A DNA stretch of 64,000 nucleotides, from contig NC_084596.1 of NCBI RefSeq assembly GCF_033807715.1, positions 31,690,879-31,754,878 of the forward strand, given 5' to 3'. The translations under genes were made by a program, and so were the position numbers. This document shows, piece by piece, positions 1 to 13,244 of the stretch (position 1 is its first letter; every line of letters begins with the position of its first letter). The stretch is from Cololabis saira (lineage: Eukaryota; Chordata; Actinopteri; Beloniformes; Belonidae). Below the pieces are notes generated by a model, which worked only from the letters and a program-made list of their open reading frames with translations, was not told the origin of the DNA and ran no database searches.

Positions 1-73
1 TTTTATTTTTTTTTTATTTTTCCTACCATGGCACAGATCAGATATGACCGGTCAAGGTATAAACAGAAAAAAG

Positions 74-901
74 ATTAATTAAAGCTGCAAGCAGCGATGA
101 ACGGGACCTCGCGCGTGCAATTTTCACCAATAAAGGTCAAGGACTAACTAAGTCCGATGACACCACCCATGACTCTTTATGTCAAACCATTCAAAAGTTA
201 TTGCAGAAAATAGGAACTATCAAATATGGACCAATCAGATGAAGGGGCGGGGCTAATTTGCACCAATTATGGTCAAGGACTCAAAACCGAGTCCGATGAC
301 ACCACCCACGACTCTATGTCAAACCTTTCAAAAGTTATGGCAGAAAATAGGATCTATCAAATATCGACCAATCAGCTACTAGTATCACTTCCTGTTTGAC
401 GCAGCGCCATGGCCACGCCATTTCACGAAAACTCACGATTTTGATAACTTTTCATCGTTAACGTCGTTTGTGTCTCCTGAGCGAGTTTTATGTCAAACGG
501 ACGATCCTGCTAGGAGGAGTTTGTTAAAGTATGACACGTGAAAATGGCATAAATTGCGCCAAAATTACACGATTAATTCAAAATGGCCGACTTCCTGTTG
601 TGTTTCGGCCATGGCGCCAAGAGACTTTTCTTTAAGTTGCGACATGATACAGGTGTGTACCGATTTTCGTTCATGTATGTAAAACCGTATTGTGGGGCTT
701 GAGGCACAAAGTTTTCAAGGGGGCGCTGTTGAGCCATTTTGCCACGCCCATTAATGCAAACCATTAAATATCAAATTTTTCGCCAGGCCTGGCTTGCGTG
801 CAAAATTTGGTGACTTTTGGGGCACGTTTAGGGGGACAAAAAGGCCCTCATTCCTACAGATACAATAGGGCCTTCACACTTTCAGTACTTGGGCCCTAAT
901 A
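74..901. repeat. Teleost interspersed repeat (family unassigned) with internal duplication
   Basis: A dispersed-repeat copy. One end reads AAAGCTGCAAGCAGCGATGA; the other carries AGGGCCTTCACAC and GGGCCCTAATAA. The right-hand end is related, in inverse orientation, to the hairpin-bearing fragment at 16527-16650: both contain ACAGATACAATAGGGCCTT or its complement and a GGGGGACAAAAAGG-like or GGGGGGCAAAAAGG-like block. Two similar units (about 120-250 and 257-377) repeat at a 136-bp period. I see no long terminal inverted repeats and no coding capacity. It looks like a non-autonomous DNA-element relic, but the superfamily is not resolved. Confidence 0.6.
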
Positions 902-2582
902 AAAAAAAAAGATTGAGATATTTGCCACTGGCAGACAGGTCCTACTACTTCTTTAAATATCTTAGATCATATCTTCTGTTGTGACTTTTACATAAAGAAA
1001 TAAGGCAGATTTGGGGCTCCTATTGTAGCCTTTTACTGAAGCAGCTGACAACATGATTGTTTAAAGACAGTAAACTGTGGATAACTGAGGAGGCCTGTCC
1101 GTGCGCTAACAGACATGGGTTCACATAAAGCATCCTCCAGATCAATAATCAAACCCCCCCCCCCATATGCTGTTTTATAACAATGTTAACACATGTTAAT
1201 GCTGATGTTCGATATCAGTGGCTTTTAAAAGATGATCCATCAATCAATCAATCAATCAACTGGAATTGGTCATCAGAACCTGGTGTGTAAATGCAAAAAG
1301 TGTTAATTTAATGACTTAATTTCTCGTTGTGGATTAATAAAGTATCTTTGAATGTGAATGCAGCCAGAAACTATTCTATTATATGAATTGTATTACATCT
1401 ACAATTTGGTTTTTAAGTTCAAATTTCTAAAGTCTATTGCTGCTACTCCAAATTATTTTTTTTACTTATTTTCCCTTCATAAGACAACTGCTTACTGTTC
1501 AATGCAGATTGAATGTTTTATGTATGACTGAATCCTATTTAACACTTCCCTATGATTTAACTAAACCTCAAAATGCCGCATTAACCCCTATTGTGGCAGA
1601 TTAATGATTTACTAGAGGGATTTTTCTTCAAGAGGGATGGATTCTTGTACTGGCAACTTTCCAAGGGGGCAACCTTCCTCTCAACAAGTGCATGCTGGGA
1701 TTGTCTATATTTCCCCATAACTATGGATTAGTAGTGACGTAGAATAAATTAACAGATTCAGCTGTATACTTTTTTTGTTTGTTTTATAAGGTTGGACCCC
1801 TCCATTTGGGTGATCAAAAGATCCTGTATACATTAACTCAGCCAATTAATTTCTGGGGTAAAAAATCAGTGGAAATATTAGTATTCTTCAGCTAAAATGT
1901 CTAAGATGAGCTTTCATTAAAAGCCTTGTTTGTACCTTGTGGAAAACTGATAAGCCTTTAGCTTTTGCACATTCTTCTTGACTTAGTAAAATGGGAGCAT
2001 TTCTGTGAAATGTACCCTTGTACATGCACAGAGTTGATGAAGGATGTGCAGACACAATGACAAAATGAGAAATATTTTCAGTGTCACGATTTGATTCTTG
2101 GTGTTCATTGCCATTGATGTGTCGCTATTAAAGCAAAAGTCACATCTTAGCACATCACTTCAATGAAGCAAACAAAGATGGACGTGGGTGAGAGCCAACA
2201 ATTCATTCCTTTCTAAAGGTGCAGCAGAATAGTTTGTCCTTGGGGTTGCTTGACAACCAGAGCTGTTTTGTCCTAATTGAACTACCGTTTCAATGGTGAG
2301 GTTTGCTGCTTCTCAGTTTACAGATTCAGAAGCTTCTCGGCCTCAGAGTACACAAAAAGGTACTTCAAAAGTCTTGCAAAGATAAAGTAGAGAATTAGTC
2401 ATCTGTTTTTGAATCATGAAATGCTTGTAAAATATTTTATTTAAAATTCTGTCACAGGCACGTGATGATTATTTAATTTATTAGTGCAATTACTGGTCTC
2501 TTTCTGGGCTTATTTTGTGCCAATGAGCCCAAGAAAAGAGGAATGAAGGTCATTTGCAGAGAGACGGAACACATTTGTGTAA
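902..2582. other. AT-rich unique sequence, no gene seen
   Basis: No convincing coding region. It holds a short (ATCA)n tract at about 1238-1259 and a phrase at about 1325-1352 (GTGGATTAATAAAGTATC) resembling a LINE 3' tail. The rest is unremarkable. Confidence 0.6.
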
Positions 2583-3120
2583 ATGAAAGCGAAACAGGCG
2601 ACGGGTGAGGAGGCTAAGAGTAAAGGTGACGAAGGTACAGGAGCTTCAATACTGGGGGCTCAATTGTTCAGAACAATGGGGAGTGCTAAAAGCAGTAATG
2701 TAAAGGTTTTCAGGACGGTAGTGAAACTAGCCCTTCTCCATGGTTTGGAGACCAAGAGGCATCAGGCAGAGCTGAAAGTGGTGGAGTTGAAGATGTTAAG
2801 GTTTTTTGGGTAGCGACAAAGACAGATAGGGTTAAAAACGAGCCCATCATATGAACAGCCAGGATTAGATGTCTTGGAGATAAAGTAAGAGAGGCTAGAT
2901 TGAGATAGTTTCGACACATAAAGATGAGGGATGGTGGATACACTGCGAGAAAGATGCTGAAGATAAAGCTGCCAGAAAGAAGAAAAATAGGATGTGGAGA
3001 AAGAGGACATCCAGTTGGATGGTGTGACAGTGGAGAAGTCAGAAGAGCGGGTAAAAAGGAAATGAATGATCTGCTGTGGCCCGCCTTAAAGGGAAAAGCG
3101 AAAAAAGCTGAATTGATAAT
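2583..3120 (+). pseudogene. Fossil non-LTR retrotransposon C-terminus (RTE-like)
   Basis: Reading across frames gives a decayed C-terminal LINE region. An ALLHGLET segment, followed by LKVVELKMLRFFG, resembles the 'LLYG.ETW ... EMRMLRW.G' pattern that follows the RT domain. Further on, RHIKMRDGGYTARKMLKIKL and then PERRKIG resemble the 'RWYGHV.RRDE..GKKMLE.ELPGRRKRG' pattern near the C-terminus. The end (CTTAAAGGGAAAAGCGAAAA) resembles the usual 3' end of this LINE group. Stops and frameshifts occur throughout, so this is dead DNA. The clade is inferred from pattern only; the alternative is chance similarity of a Lys/Arg-rich stretch. Confidence 0.55.
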
Positions 3121-6100
3121 GTGAGTATTATTGCCATTGATCACCATCTTATACAGACAATCCAACACATTGCCTCAGGCGAACCATTAAGCTCTCCTTA
3201 GTCATTTGGCTAGAAACGATGGATTCCACTAAGTTATGTTTTTTCACGCTGGTTCTATAAAAATGAAGCACAATCATTAAGAGCATTATTCCAAATTATT
3301 TGCACTAGCAAACAGCTGTGCACAAGGTTTCCTCAGGTGCGGATGTCCTGATGTGTCAGTGGAGACAATATGAGATAACGATGGCAAATATCTCTGTTGT
3401 CAATCTGGAGGCTTGAGGAGAGATGCCCCAAAGATTCAAAAGACCGGAGTGTTACATGACTACGGGACAGTTGTCACACGTTTTCTCAGTTTAACATTTC
3501 ATTTTTACTCGCAATTTACTTTTTCTATTTACTAAATGAAGTACATAATCTTGAGATTCATAGGGTAATCAGAGATGGTGGGATATCTCACCTCTGGCTA
3601 CTAGGTGGCATTGTTCATCCAGGCTGGATGGATATTCCTTCGTTTCAGTAACTAAAAGTTTTTCTACGTAAAGCTGGCGATGTGACTCAGCAGCTTCATC
3701 ATAAGATTGTTCACCTGACTGTAGTTCTGTTTAACACCTCAAAAGTTGTACTGACTGCAAAATATCTGGATGTGATATTCTCATCTATTTAGGCAGAATG
3801 GTCAGGTAGCAAATCAGCGAGCAGTCTGATGGTGAGGGAAGTTTACTGTTCACTCTGTTTTACCTTAGCTACATCAGGGGCTGACAATAGATATAATGTT
3901 TTTCATGATATGCTGCCCCTATTTGTTCTGAGGTGGGATATTTGTGTACTTTTTTTTAGAACTTAAATGCTGTAAAATGTCAATTCATTTCAAAATACTT
4001 TACTTCATGATTTACTTCTCTTTAAAGAGCCATTGTAGATGGACAATAATCATTGTGACTGTTACAGATTTAGCCTGGGTGACAATGGTGTTGTCCAAAA
4101 GCACTTTCTAGCAGGATAAAACCAGCTCCTAGTAGGTTCGGTGTCTGGAAAGCCACCTGGGAACAGGAAGGTCCCAGATCATTTCAGTGTCTCACAATCC
4201 AAATGCCTGTGTTATGTGGAAACACACAGAAAGCCCTCCTACCAATGTATGTTTCCACGCCATCACAGAAGGCATTCAAGGTGTAAAGGCCAAAGCTCTA
4301 TATGTATATGTTTTTTAACAGTTTTTGTTTGTGTAAAATACAACAAATAGTTAATCCTAACACAATTAACCAACTACCTGCAATGGCTAAAATATGGATA
4401 CGTGAAAACAATTAGTTATTGAGAAGTTTAATCAGCTGAAGGGGGGGGAATATTGCTTTGTTATTGTCTGTATTCCGACAGAAGCAACTCAATAGCACAT
4501 TTCCTGGTGTCATCCATGTTTGTACGAGCTGAGCTTTAGGAATGCTTTCTTTTTTCGTAGTTTTCAGATTGTGCAAGCATGTAACTGTATCAGCAAATAG
4601 CCCCCGCCCCTTCTTCTGATTGGTCGCCAACAACTTTTAATTTGGTGGCATATAATATCACAATCAGCAGTGAACTGCAGCCGCAACACATTGAAAATCA
4701 GTCTGCTCTGGATCATTGACATAAGCTCGTCCACAAAATTCACAGTCTGTAAGGGAGCTCTGAAAAATACATAATGCAACAGGGGCGGCTGCAGAGGTCA
4801 ACATGTGCATTCCCTACAAGGGCTGAATTACTGCAATGCTGGCAGAGCAAATACAGTTGTTTATACAAATGTAATGACAAGTTAATAAGAGTGAACATCC
4901 ACAGAAGCAGTTCAGTGATATCCAGCACACACAAATTCATCTGTTTTACATGTAGCCTAATTTATCAGTTTGAATAAAAGCAGGAATACAACAAGACTAT
5001 AATTTAGGTACAATTTATTGTAAGGCCAGCATTGTGATTATACATCCACTTATATTTCCTGGCAAACTAATGAGATAGAAATACTATTAGTTGGCTAAAA
5101 TTATAGTTATAAATCAAGTGTTGGTCAAATTAAAATGTAGTTTCAGGAAATTATGAATGTCTGTGCAGTGTCTCATGGTTATACCTCCAATAATTGTCTA
5201 GATATTTCACTGCCATTGGTGCCAAAGCACGGATAGCAAAGGTTGAAAACATTGAAGAACATGACGACAAATCATCCTGACACGGAACCAGAAGATGTCA
5301 TTTTATTCACAAACTGAAACTGAACTGAGAAAAACTCAAAAATCGACTGTCATGGTGACAACCATCTCATACTGTGGACTACTATTATCAGCAATCTGGC
5401 CTTCCCCTCTTAAACACTTTTTTTTCTATTTTCAGGCCTTGCCCACTCACAGTCTTGGCAGTAAACTCAAGCAGAGGCTAAATGAGATATCAGATCACCC
5501 GAGTCTTCTGTGACACCAACACACTGCTGCATAATTCAGAGGAACATGGGCTGTTTGGCCCTGAATCTTCTTAAAGTGAGAGTGGGAGTCCTCAGCAACA
5601 AATAAACCGGCAGCATTGAATTAAAATTCATGTCAACACATCCTGTCCAATCAAAGTGTTGTACCTTTTCCTTCTAATTAATTGTCATTTCAGTAATCCT
5701 CCTTCAGTTTGTACTACATGCTGTTGCAGATTACTGTGCTATGCTGATTCATGTTTTGCACAATATCTGATAGATTAATCACTATGATAAATGCAAACGT
5801 TATGACATGTTATGCAGATGCTCGGGGCTGCTGTTCCGGCCTTGTTTCTGCTCTTTTTTGGCAAATACACAACACTCAGAAGTGTTGGCACATTAAAAAG
5901 AGCCTGCAAAAATAATGCTCTTTACTGACGGCGATAATATAATGTTAAAACTGCACTTCTTCCCTGCTGATCTATTTGTTGCTGATTGTTTTTGTCGCAG
6001 TGTGACATTCAGTCTTTGAAAGAACCAGAGGAAGTGCGTGAGTGCAGTCTGTGATAAAGTGTTTTGTATTCCTCTGATTGTTTCTCAGCTAGTAACTCCC

Positions 6101-7667
6101 GAGAGGAATGGCGCCGAGCCCGTCTGCAAACTTTTAAACTCGGCTGGAATCGGCATGGCGTTGCATGGCTTTGTTTACATGCTGTTCAATGGCCCCATGT
6201 GGATTTCTGGTGGTTTTTGTCTTATGTCCCTGTTTGAGTTTGCCTCCACTGATCTTCTCTGCTATATTCTAGCTCTTCTTTGCTATGTTTTGCAGTTTCT
6301 CATGGATTCCTGTGATTATAAAAGTTGTTGCAGTCATGGATGCAGAGAAACTGCTACAGTACTCAGCCATGGATTTGATTATATTTCTGTCATTCTGTTT
6401 TCACTTTATTTGAAAGTACAACCTCTCAAATCGTATTTTAAAAATCTTTTTAAGGAAAACCTTTATAAAACAAAATAGGTAATCCCTCTGTTGTCTGTAC
6501 TGAGGGTTTTCAAACCACAGAAGAAAATTAAAGGTTATAATTACAGCTAAATACATTCAAAGTCATTGAAAACAGTCCTACGTGCCCAGGGAAATTGTTT
6601 CAACCAAGTTTTGAAACTGAACTCAACTGAGTTTTTGCTGAGAATGCAGTATGCGACAAGGACAATGTAGACTTTGAAATAATCTCAAAACAAGATTTAC
6701 CCATCAACTTCACAGTCTGACTGTGGGAATATTTCTGAAATTTCAGCACGTTGTCTCAGTTTCACCAACCACAAAGGTATTTCTTTGCGTCCCTGGCTCT
6801 TTTCTCTCAAATAGTTTCATTCAAATGCGGCAAGAATCTGTTTTTAGGTGTGGAGAAAAGAAATAAAAAATACACCTGACAAAAACCAAGACATTTCTCT
6901 CATGAGTTTCTGGAGAACAAAGCAGAAGTAAAAAGGAAAGGATATTGCATACACTTTCAGGCGGCTGGAGACATGGTGTGAATTGTAATGGCTGGATATC
7001 AGATGGATTTGTAAAGCAGATGTTTGGTAACAACTTGATCACATCCACAACCTGGATTCCACCGGTTCTGGTTCTAGATAATCAGAAAGTCACTGCAGCT
7101 TTACAGAATTCTAAAAATGGAGCAGTCTTTTGATTTTTCTTCTTTTTTTCTCTCTCAAATTTCCTGAAATATGCAAACGTTTGTCATTATGCCACATGAA
7201 TACAATACCACAGATCCCTTTTATTAGCCACGTCTTTACGTTTATTTTCATTAATTTTCTTCCATGGTGTAACCTCTTTCAAGATTGACGGTTCAGCTTG
7301 TTCCTTCAATGCAAATGTGATCCGGATACCACTCACACTCAATAACCTTTTACGCTCATTCCTACAATATGAGAACTCATACTCTAAATAGCCACAGAAC
7401 GCTGCCGCAAAGAAAGCTGATACTGATACACAGATACTCGACAGGCTGTCTTCAGCCTCTATACATTTTTCTCATCTGTAACTGGGATCAGTGACGTAAA
7501 GAAAAAAACACTTTTCCTCCATCACATAATGTATTGTTAAACTCTGGATTTACTGTTGGTTCATTACTTCTTTTCAATACTTTTTTTTTTTGTCTAGGTT
7601 TTTCAGGTGCTAACAGAGGTATTTTTCATTGCTGCAGAAATCATCTTTCTCTGAAAGGTGCCTGAGC
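3121..7667. other. Unique sequence, no gene seen
   Basis: AT-rich non-coding sequence. The longest open frame (about 6038-6478 on +) opens at a GTG, is hydrophobic and low in complexity, and has no recognisable domain or clear splice signals, so it is not annotated. Several poly-T and poly-G tracts occur (for example 4441-4448). Confidence 0.6.
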
Positions 7668-7960
7668 TAACCCTCAGGGAAGGGGTGAGGAGTTCACTCA
7701 TATGTCGGAGAGAGATTCAGAGTAGAAAAACTCTTCTCTGCAGATCAAAAGGGGGCAGTTGAGGTGGTGAAGGTTTCCGAACACGCCCCAGAAGAGGAGT
7801 TTCAGACATATCCCCCCAGATGGAGAACTCAAGTCTGAAGACTTGCTGGAAAATGTCCCCTTGGTAGCGGTAGTGACTGGAGAGAGGGAGGTCTGGGGAT
7901 CTCTGCTGGAGCTGTTGCCCCTTTGACCTGGTAGATAAGGACTAAAGAAAAGGATTGGAT
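7668..7960 (+). pseudogene. Decayed RTE/Rex3-like LINE, 3' end
   Basis: This matches, with many substitutions and indels, the 3' coding end of the younger RTE copy at 34277-36329 (which is on the minus strand). The clearest blocks are GGCAGTTGAGGTGGT (the 'SQLRWLG' region), and GAGAGAGGGAGGTCTGGGG followed by ATCTCTGCTGGAGCTGTTGC (the 'GEREVWGSLLRLLP' region), ending in a residual GGATTGGATGGG tail. Only the last third of the C-terminal region survives. The identity comes from direct comparison inside the window, so the relationship is solid; the clade name rests on recalled family features. Confidence 0.72.
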
Positions 7961-8915
7961 GGGAAGATGGAAATTTCTTTCTTCTGAAAAAACCTTCTGG
8001 TGAAAGACTTTTTTGAAAACCACCACCAAGGAGTTGGGTTACCTACACATAATATATAACATTGGGAAAAGTCCTGTTAGTATATAATATACAGTACTTA
8101 TTATTTTCTTAGCTTGACTCATTGATGCAAATGTAGCACTTGCGTTGCATATTTTTTCAGATATAGCCAACCCCACGTTAAGTGAAGGGGTTGTGTATTT
8201 TAGAATTGGTTGGGTATTTCTATACCCAGATGGGTAAAATTGTGATTGGAAAAGTAATTACAAACCCTTTATCGTGTTCAATGTGCCCACTTCTCCTTTG
8301 GTATGCATCAGTTTTGATAAAATTAAATATGCATGTCTTTCTTTCACCTCTTATAATTTACCACCAATTGTGGCTGTAGTGGGGGATTTTTAACTCCATT
8401 TGAATCTTGGTTGCTCTTGAACAACATTGTATGAAAGGTCTTGCCTTCAAACAGTGATGAGGCATCTTTTATTACTGTGTGAAATATTAAAAAGGCTCTT
8501 GGATAATACAAAAAAGCTTCCAGGCACATTTGTTATTCAAATTGGGCCCTGAGGGTATATTTTATCCCAAGCATTCTGTGATGACACAAGGTAAACAACT
8601 AAAACTGGAATATCAACTTTCTGACTTCTACAGAAAGTTGTTGTCCATGTTCCCAGATACAGGGCCTCTGTTCCCACATGTGTAAAGATAAAATAAGTGT
8701 GTGAGCAGTAGTTTGTTGCATTACAACAAATGCATTTAGTGTAATCAACTAATAAAATAGACCAAGAAAATACTGATTTGGAAAGAGAAAAGTATCTGAA
8801 AGTCATTAGTCATGAATTCACCATCCTTTTTTTTTCTCTATGAAACTCCAGTGTAGCATCAGGCCTAAAAGGTGGCTCTCCAAATCATTCAGAGATGTTC
8901 TACTTATGGATTTAA
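7961..8915. other. Unique sequence, no gene seen
   Basis: AT-rich non-coding DNA with short chance frames only; no repeat family recognised. Confidence 0.55.
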
Positions 8916-9390
8916 AGGTATTGTGACATAATTTTCAACATGCTTTTAACACTATTAAAAGTCTTGGCCAATATCCCTCAAATGTGTCTAAAAGGGTGTA
9001 ACAAGAAAAACTTCACTCCAGTACTCCATGCCTGGCTTTTTTTATGACGGTGTTTTTTGCCTGTGAAAAACGCGTCCTTTTCCCCCTTTCCTGTCAATCA
9101 TTGCCCCGCTCCTCCTCCTAAGGCGGTGGCCGTCTCTCTCCCTCCAGCCTGCGGCTCAGTGCTGATGGGCAGGGAGCTGGGTGGAGGGGGCGGTGATTTA
9201 GCGGACCGTTACGTAACGGTCCGCCACCCAACCATATGCGCCGTTTTTGCATAATTATGTGGAAATTCCCAGAAAGCAAACAATACACTGAATGTTAAAA
9301 GTTCGTTTTTTTTTTGGGTGTAATTGATGTCAAGACACCCAACTAAACACAAAAAATCAAGAAAAATGTGTTTTTCATGTCACAATCCCT
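8916..9390. mobile_element. Non-autonomous TTAA-target DNA transposon
   Basis: A 475-bp element flanked on both sides by TTAA (8912-8915 and 9391-9394). Its ends are inverted repeats AGGTATTGTGACAT and, on the other strand, AGGGATTGTGACAT (13 of 14 match). Those are the hallmarks of TTAA-specific elements (piggyBac or Kolobok type). No transposase is encoded. Near the middle is a perfect 24-nt palindrome (9201-9224) centred on TTACGTAA. A GC-rich core lies between AT-rich ends. The superfamily is inferred from target site and termini only. Confidence 0.75.
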
Positions 9391-9542
9391 TTAACATATG
9401 TTTTACATCAGTTGCCCTCCCCAATTCATCCAGTCTTAGGTCCAGCACTATGGGAACACTGGCTTGTGGGTTTCAGTGTTTTACCAAAGGACATTTCAGC
9501 ATTGGGACTCAATCCAACAACTTAGATCAATCCTATGAAGGC

Positions 9543-9588
<46 letters not shown>
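9543..9588. repeat. (GATA)n microsatellite
   Basis: About eleven tandem GATA units ending in GACA; a classic tetranucleotide microsatellite. Confidence 0.95.
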
Positions 9589-12500
9589 CAGATCAGGGCT
9601 AAATATATGATTGATATGTTTACTATTAAAGTACTGTTCTCTAGACTCAAACTATCACCTAGGTATTGCTGATATAATATTAAAAATTCTGAGGAATACT
9701 TTAATAAAGCACTCTATTTGTGTATAGACTGTATTTTGGTGCTTCGGTTGCTTTTGTTTGGTGATTACATAACTGGAACTGAAAGTTCTCTTTTTACCCC
9801 AACCCTATTTTTAACTTCCTCTCAACGTAAACACTTTGAACCCTGTGTGGCTGCTGTGTACGCTCCAAACTTCCTGCTGTAGTCCCAGGTTAGTTCACCC
9901 TCATGTTTTATTGATGCATTGCTTTTACTTGTTTTCCTGCAACTTTGTCAAAATGGCACACTTCCTGTGCAGCAAACTTCAAACAAAACCACAGCTCACA
10001 CACATAAGGGGACACTTGAGGCCACATTTGAGTGACAAAACCAGTATCTCAATGTGTTCAGTGCTTTACTGTTCATAAAAATCTTTTGTGGATTCAATAT
10101 TTTTTAAGATACATAAATGACACCTTTAGAATTGATTGGCATAACCCCAAATATCAAGTCAATAAGCGAAGACAGACTGATTTGAAATCTACAGAGGTAA
10201 CAGTTGTTTCAGGAACGTCTGGCAGTTCATGCTGAGAGAATTGCAATGGTCACTGTGGAGGAGGAAAGCCCAATAAATCTGAAATGCTAATCTGACAGAT
10301 GACATGTCTAGTATTCAAAAACCACTGACTAAAAACTAAAGTTGTTTGGAAGCTGTGAGCAGAAATTTCCTCGCACAGATATGGTGACGTACAAAATTAG
10401 TGAATGAGAGGAGCTTTTAGCGGCAGGAAAATGGGAAATGCCTCATAATTAAATTTGCTTGTAAATTGGCTGGAAACCGAATACAGACTGAGAGGAACAG
10501 ATTTATTTGCAGAAAAGGGAGAAGACGAAATGTGAGAGAATATATTTTGCACATTGAAACTTCCCCAAAAGATTCATTAGTGAGACACAACAAAGGCTGG
10601 TTTGGACTTTTCCTCTCTGGATGTCACAGAGAAGCAGCAAGCTTCTCCCCAATTATCTCCACAATCTTTGTACATTTGTCCATGCTCAGATTTTTTTTTT
10701 AATCTGTTGGCTGAAGCCATGTTAGTTTATTTTAGGAATTGGTATTTTATACATTTTGAATTTATCTCACTTAAGCATAATTCAATTATTAATGCATTGC
10801 AATGAAAAGGAATTATCTGAAATGTAGTTACTCTGACTTAATTGAATTCTGATTTCTGTGTATATTCTATTGCTTCCTCCAGAGCCTGGAGATGACTTTT
10901 TTGTAATGAAATGATGCCATTAAACGGCATTGAACTGAATGGGAAGTGTTTGCCTTTCAGATCTGTGCCCGTTGGTTTCCTTAGAACTCAATGGCAAAAA
11001 AAAAAAGAGTTAAAGAACAGTTGATGAAAGTGGCATCAAATTGAAATGTATTTTTCAAAACCGAAAAAAAAAGATTACCCCAACCCCCACCCCTTCTGCT
11101 GTTATTCTAACATAGACTTTATATTAAATCAACATGAAAACCATGTGCCGCTTTTTTCGGATCCAGTCCCAGTGAGTAATCCATCTATGATGGTATAAAG
11201 ATGCAGGCGAAGGACAAATACCCATAAAAGTCCAAAAGGTAGCATTTATTAAATAATGTGGGACATGTGTTATCAGTCAATGAGGCAGGACCTAGAGATA
11301 GAAGGAAAGAGATGAAACACCACAGACGCAACCCGGTCCTGCTTCCAATTTGCCACGCGCTGACGTTCCGTCACGGGATCTGTGTGGACGGTTTTAAACT
11401 GACCGCATGCCCTGAAAGCATCACTCCTGGATGTGCAGGAGCTGGTAATGTAACAGTTGTGGGGTGTATCACCATGGCAACATGGAACATGGTGAAGTGT
11501 TTCACTAAAATGTATAATGTTTTCCTTCTTTTCTAAAAGGGAGAATAAAAGGAATTGTAAAAATAACAATATCAAGGTTGGACTTGAATATGAATCTCTT
11601 GCTTGTAAATCGGCCTCTATCCCCCTGTCCCACCTCCTTATGGAAGCTGTTTTTTTTTTTTTTTTGGAGGGGGGTGCACCAAAGAATTACTTTTTCCTTT
11701 TCTGTTGGTGTGGTTGTCGGGTACCACTGCAATTAGCAGCAGGCAGTATGCAGCTGCAGTTTCCCATGCGATAAAGTAAAATGGTCCCCTGTGTTTCCAA
11801 AATGACTATGGGATGAGTTGGGAATGTGAAGGTGTTTGTAAGTAAACACAAAAAAGTCCATATTCAAAGATGATCTGGCAATGAGAATGCAAGCCCAGGG
11901 ATGTGTTTACATGGGGAGTGATGACTAACACTACACAGATGTGGGATAGTCAGCTAATAAGACACAACTAACTCACATGAAAAGAGTGTTTCAAAATAAA
12001 ACAAAAAAGACACCAAAACGATATCATTATCCCATAGGGTCTCGCCTTTGTGTGTAGTTATAAAAGGTTGTTAAAATCAGCTGAACCTACGCTGTGACAG
12101 CTGAGTGAAAAAGATAATTGGACCAACCAATGTGTTTGTGCAGTGGTAGCTTTGATGGAGGAGCAGCAGATAGGTTGGAACGTTGCCAGACTCCTTGCAC
12201 TGCTGGACCGATAATGGGAATCGCCATATGTCCAGTGCAGTTGGTTTAACCTAAATACATACAGAGCAGATGCAATGTGTCATGATTCTAAAAATTAAAA
12301 AAAAATGTTAACAGAGATGTTTTAATGCCCAAGCATGTTTTCCCGGTTTAAACCAAATGATTTTATTGCCTAGCCTTAACGTAGTACTTTAATGCAGCAA
12401 AAAGTAGGGTGTGCCAGTGCCAGAGTCTGATCTTGATCTGTTGGGCATTAAAAGCATGAATCAGTTACGATAAGGAGGTAATCATATAAAACATTTTATA

Positions 12501-12630
12501 AATTCTACCATGGTCACTCAGCCTTACCCATTTCAGATCCAATCAAGTCTGTGGGATTTTATGTCATCCCCTCCTGCAACTATATTGCACCCACATCACA
12601 TTACCGAGGGATGTTATACTCCTGTTTCAG

Positions 12631-12713
12631 AACCACATCCCGCGCACACACAGAGGGCTCAGTTCAGTTAAACGAGAATGGGTTTGGCCTCTGGATCAAG
12701 TATAAAGACCCTA
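12631..12713 (+). other. Candidate internal exon (weak)
   Basis: An 83-bp stretch lies between an acceptor-like CCTGTTTCAG and a donor-like GTGAGT. One frame is open throughout and gives a polar, protein-like stretch containing RAHTEGSVQLNENGFGLW. The phase is one base, 27 codons, one base. I do not recognise the product. Short open exon-like segments arise by chance in 64 kb, so this is only a candidate. Confidence 0.2.
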
Positions 12714-12896
12714 GTGAGTACTGTCTGTCCACTTCTCTCTGGCAGTTTGATTGCAAACACTGAAAAACAGCAAAAAGTTGAACAGGACTTTTGTCCTGTG
12801 TTATTTGTCTCTTACCTCATTTAAAACCTTTACACTCCATACATATAGCTAATCTCCTGCACAAATTAAAACAAACTAACACACAATAAGGCTGAC

Positions 12897-13235
12897 ATCC
12901 ATCCATCCATCCGTCCATCCATCCATTTTCTAAACCTGCGCAGCAAAATCAACGCTGAGAGTGTTAAATTCCTCACTAGAAAAATTTGTATAAGTGTAAA
13001 TTCTTTTGATTGTTAACATTTCATATGATCTAATACTAAACCAAAGTTATTTGAACACTTTATGGTGTATTTCTTTGGCCAAAAGGCTCACTATTCCTAC
13101 CCGGTACCTAACTGCCAGTTAGCAATACAGGCTAAAATACCACTGACATTTGTATATGGGATGTAGAGGCGAGTTGTCGCCGGGTTACAGGTGGGGTGCA
13201 CCGTGGCTGGGTCAGTCCATCACAGGGCCTCATAA
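12897..13235 (-). mobile_element. Broken V-SINE/L2-type tail, minus strand
   Basis: On the minus strand 12897-12950 reads as GGTTTAGAAAATGG followed by (ATGG)n, the end shared by the V-SINE copies in this window. 13155-13235 reads, on the minus strand, as the segment containing CCTGTGATGGACTG, which lies upstream of the tail in intact copies. About 200 bp of unrelated sequence separates the two parts, presumably a later insertion or strong decay. The head is absent. Confidence 0.6.
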
Positions 13236-13244
13236 AGACCAAGT

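Larger units (their letters stand above)
9395..12896. other. Unique sequence with a GATA microsatellite; no certain gene
   Basis: Non-coding sequence holding the (GATA)n array at 9543-9588, poly-A and poly-T tracts, and one weak exon candidate at 12631-12713 (listed separately). No transposon was recognised. Confidence 0.5.

Noticed and set aside
1238..1259. CRISPR-like or other regular array
   Set aside because: Simple ATCA tandem repeat without spacers; no CRISPR structure anywhere in the window.
6038..6478. 146-codon open frame, hydrophobic C-terminal half
   Set aside because: Opens at GTG, no recognisable domain, no splice or promoter context; consistent with chance in AT-rich DNA.
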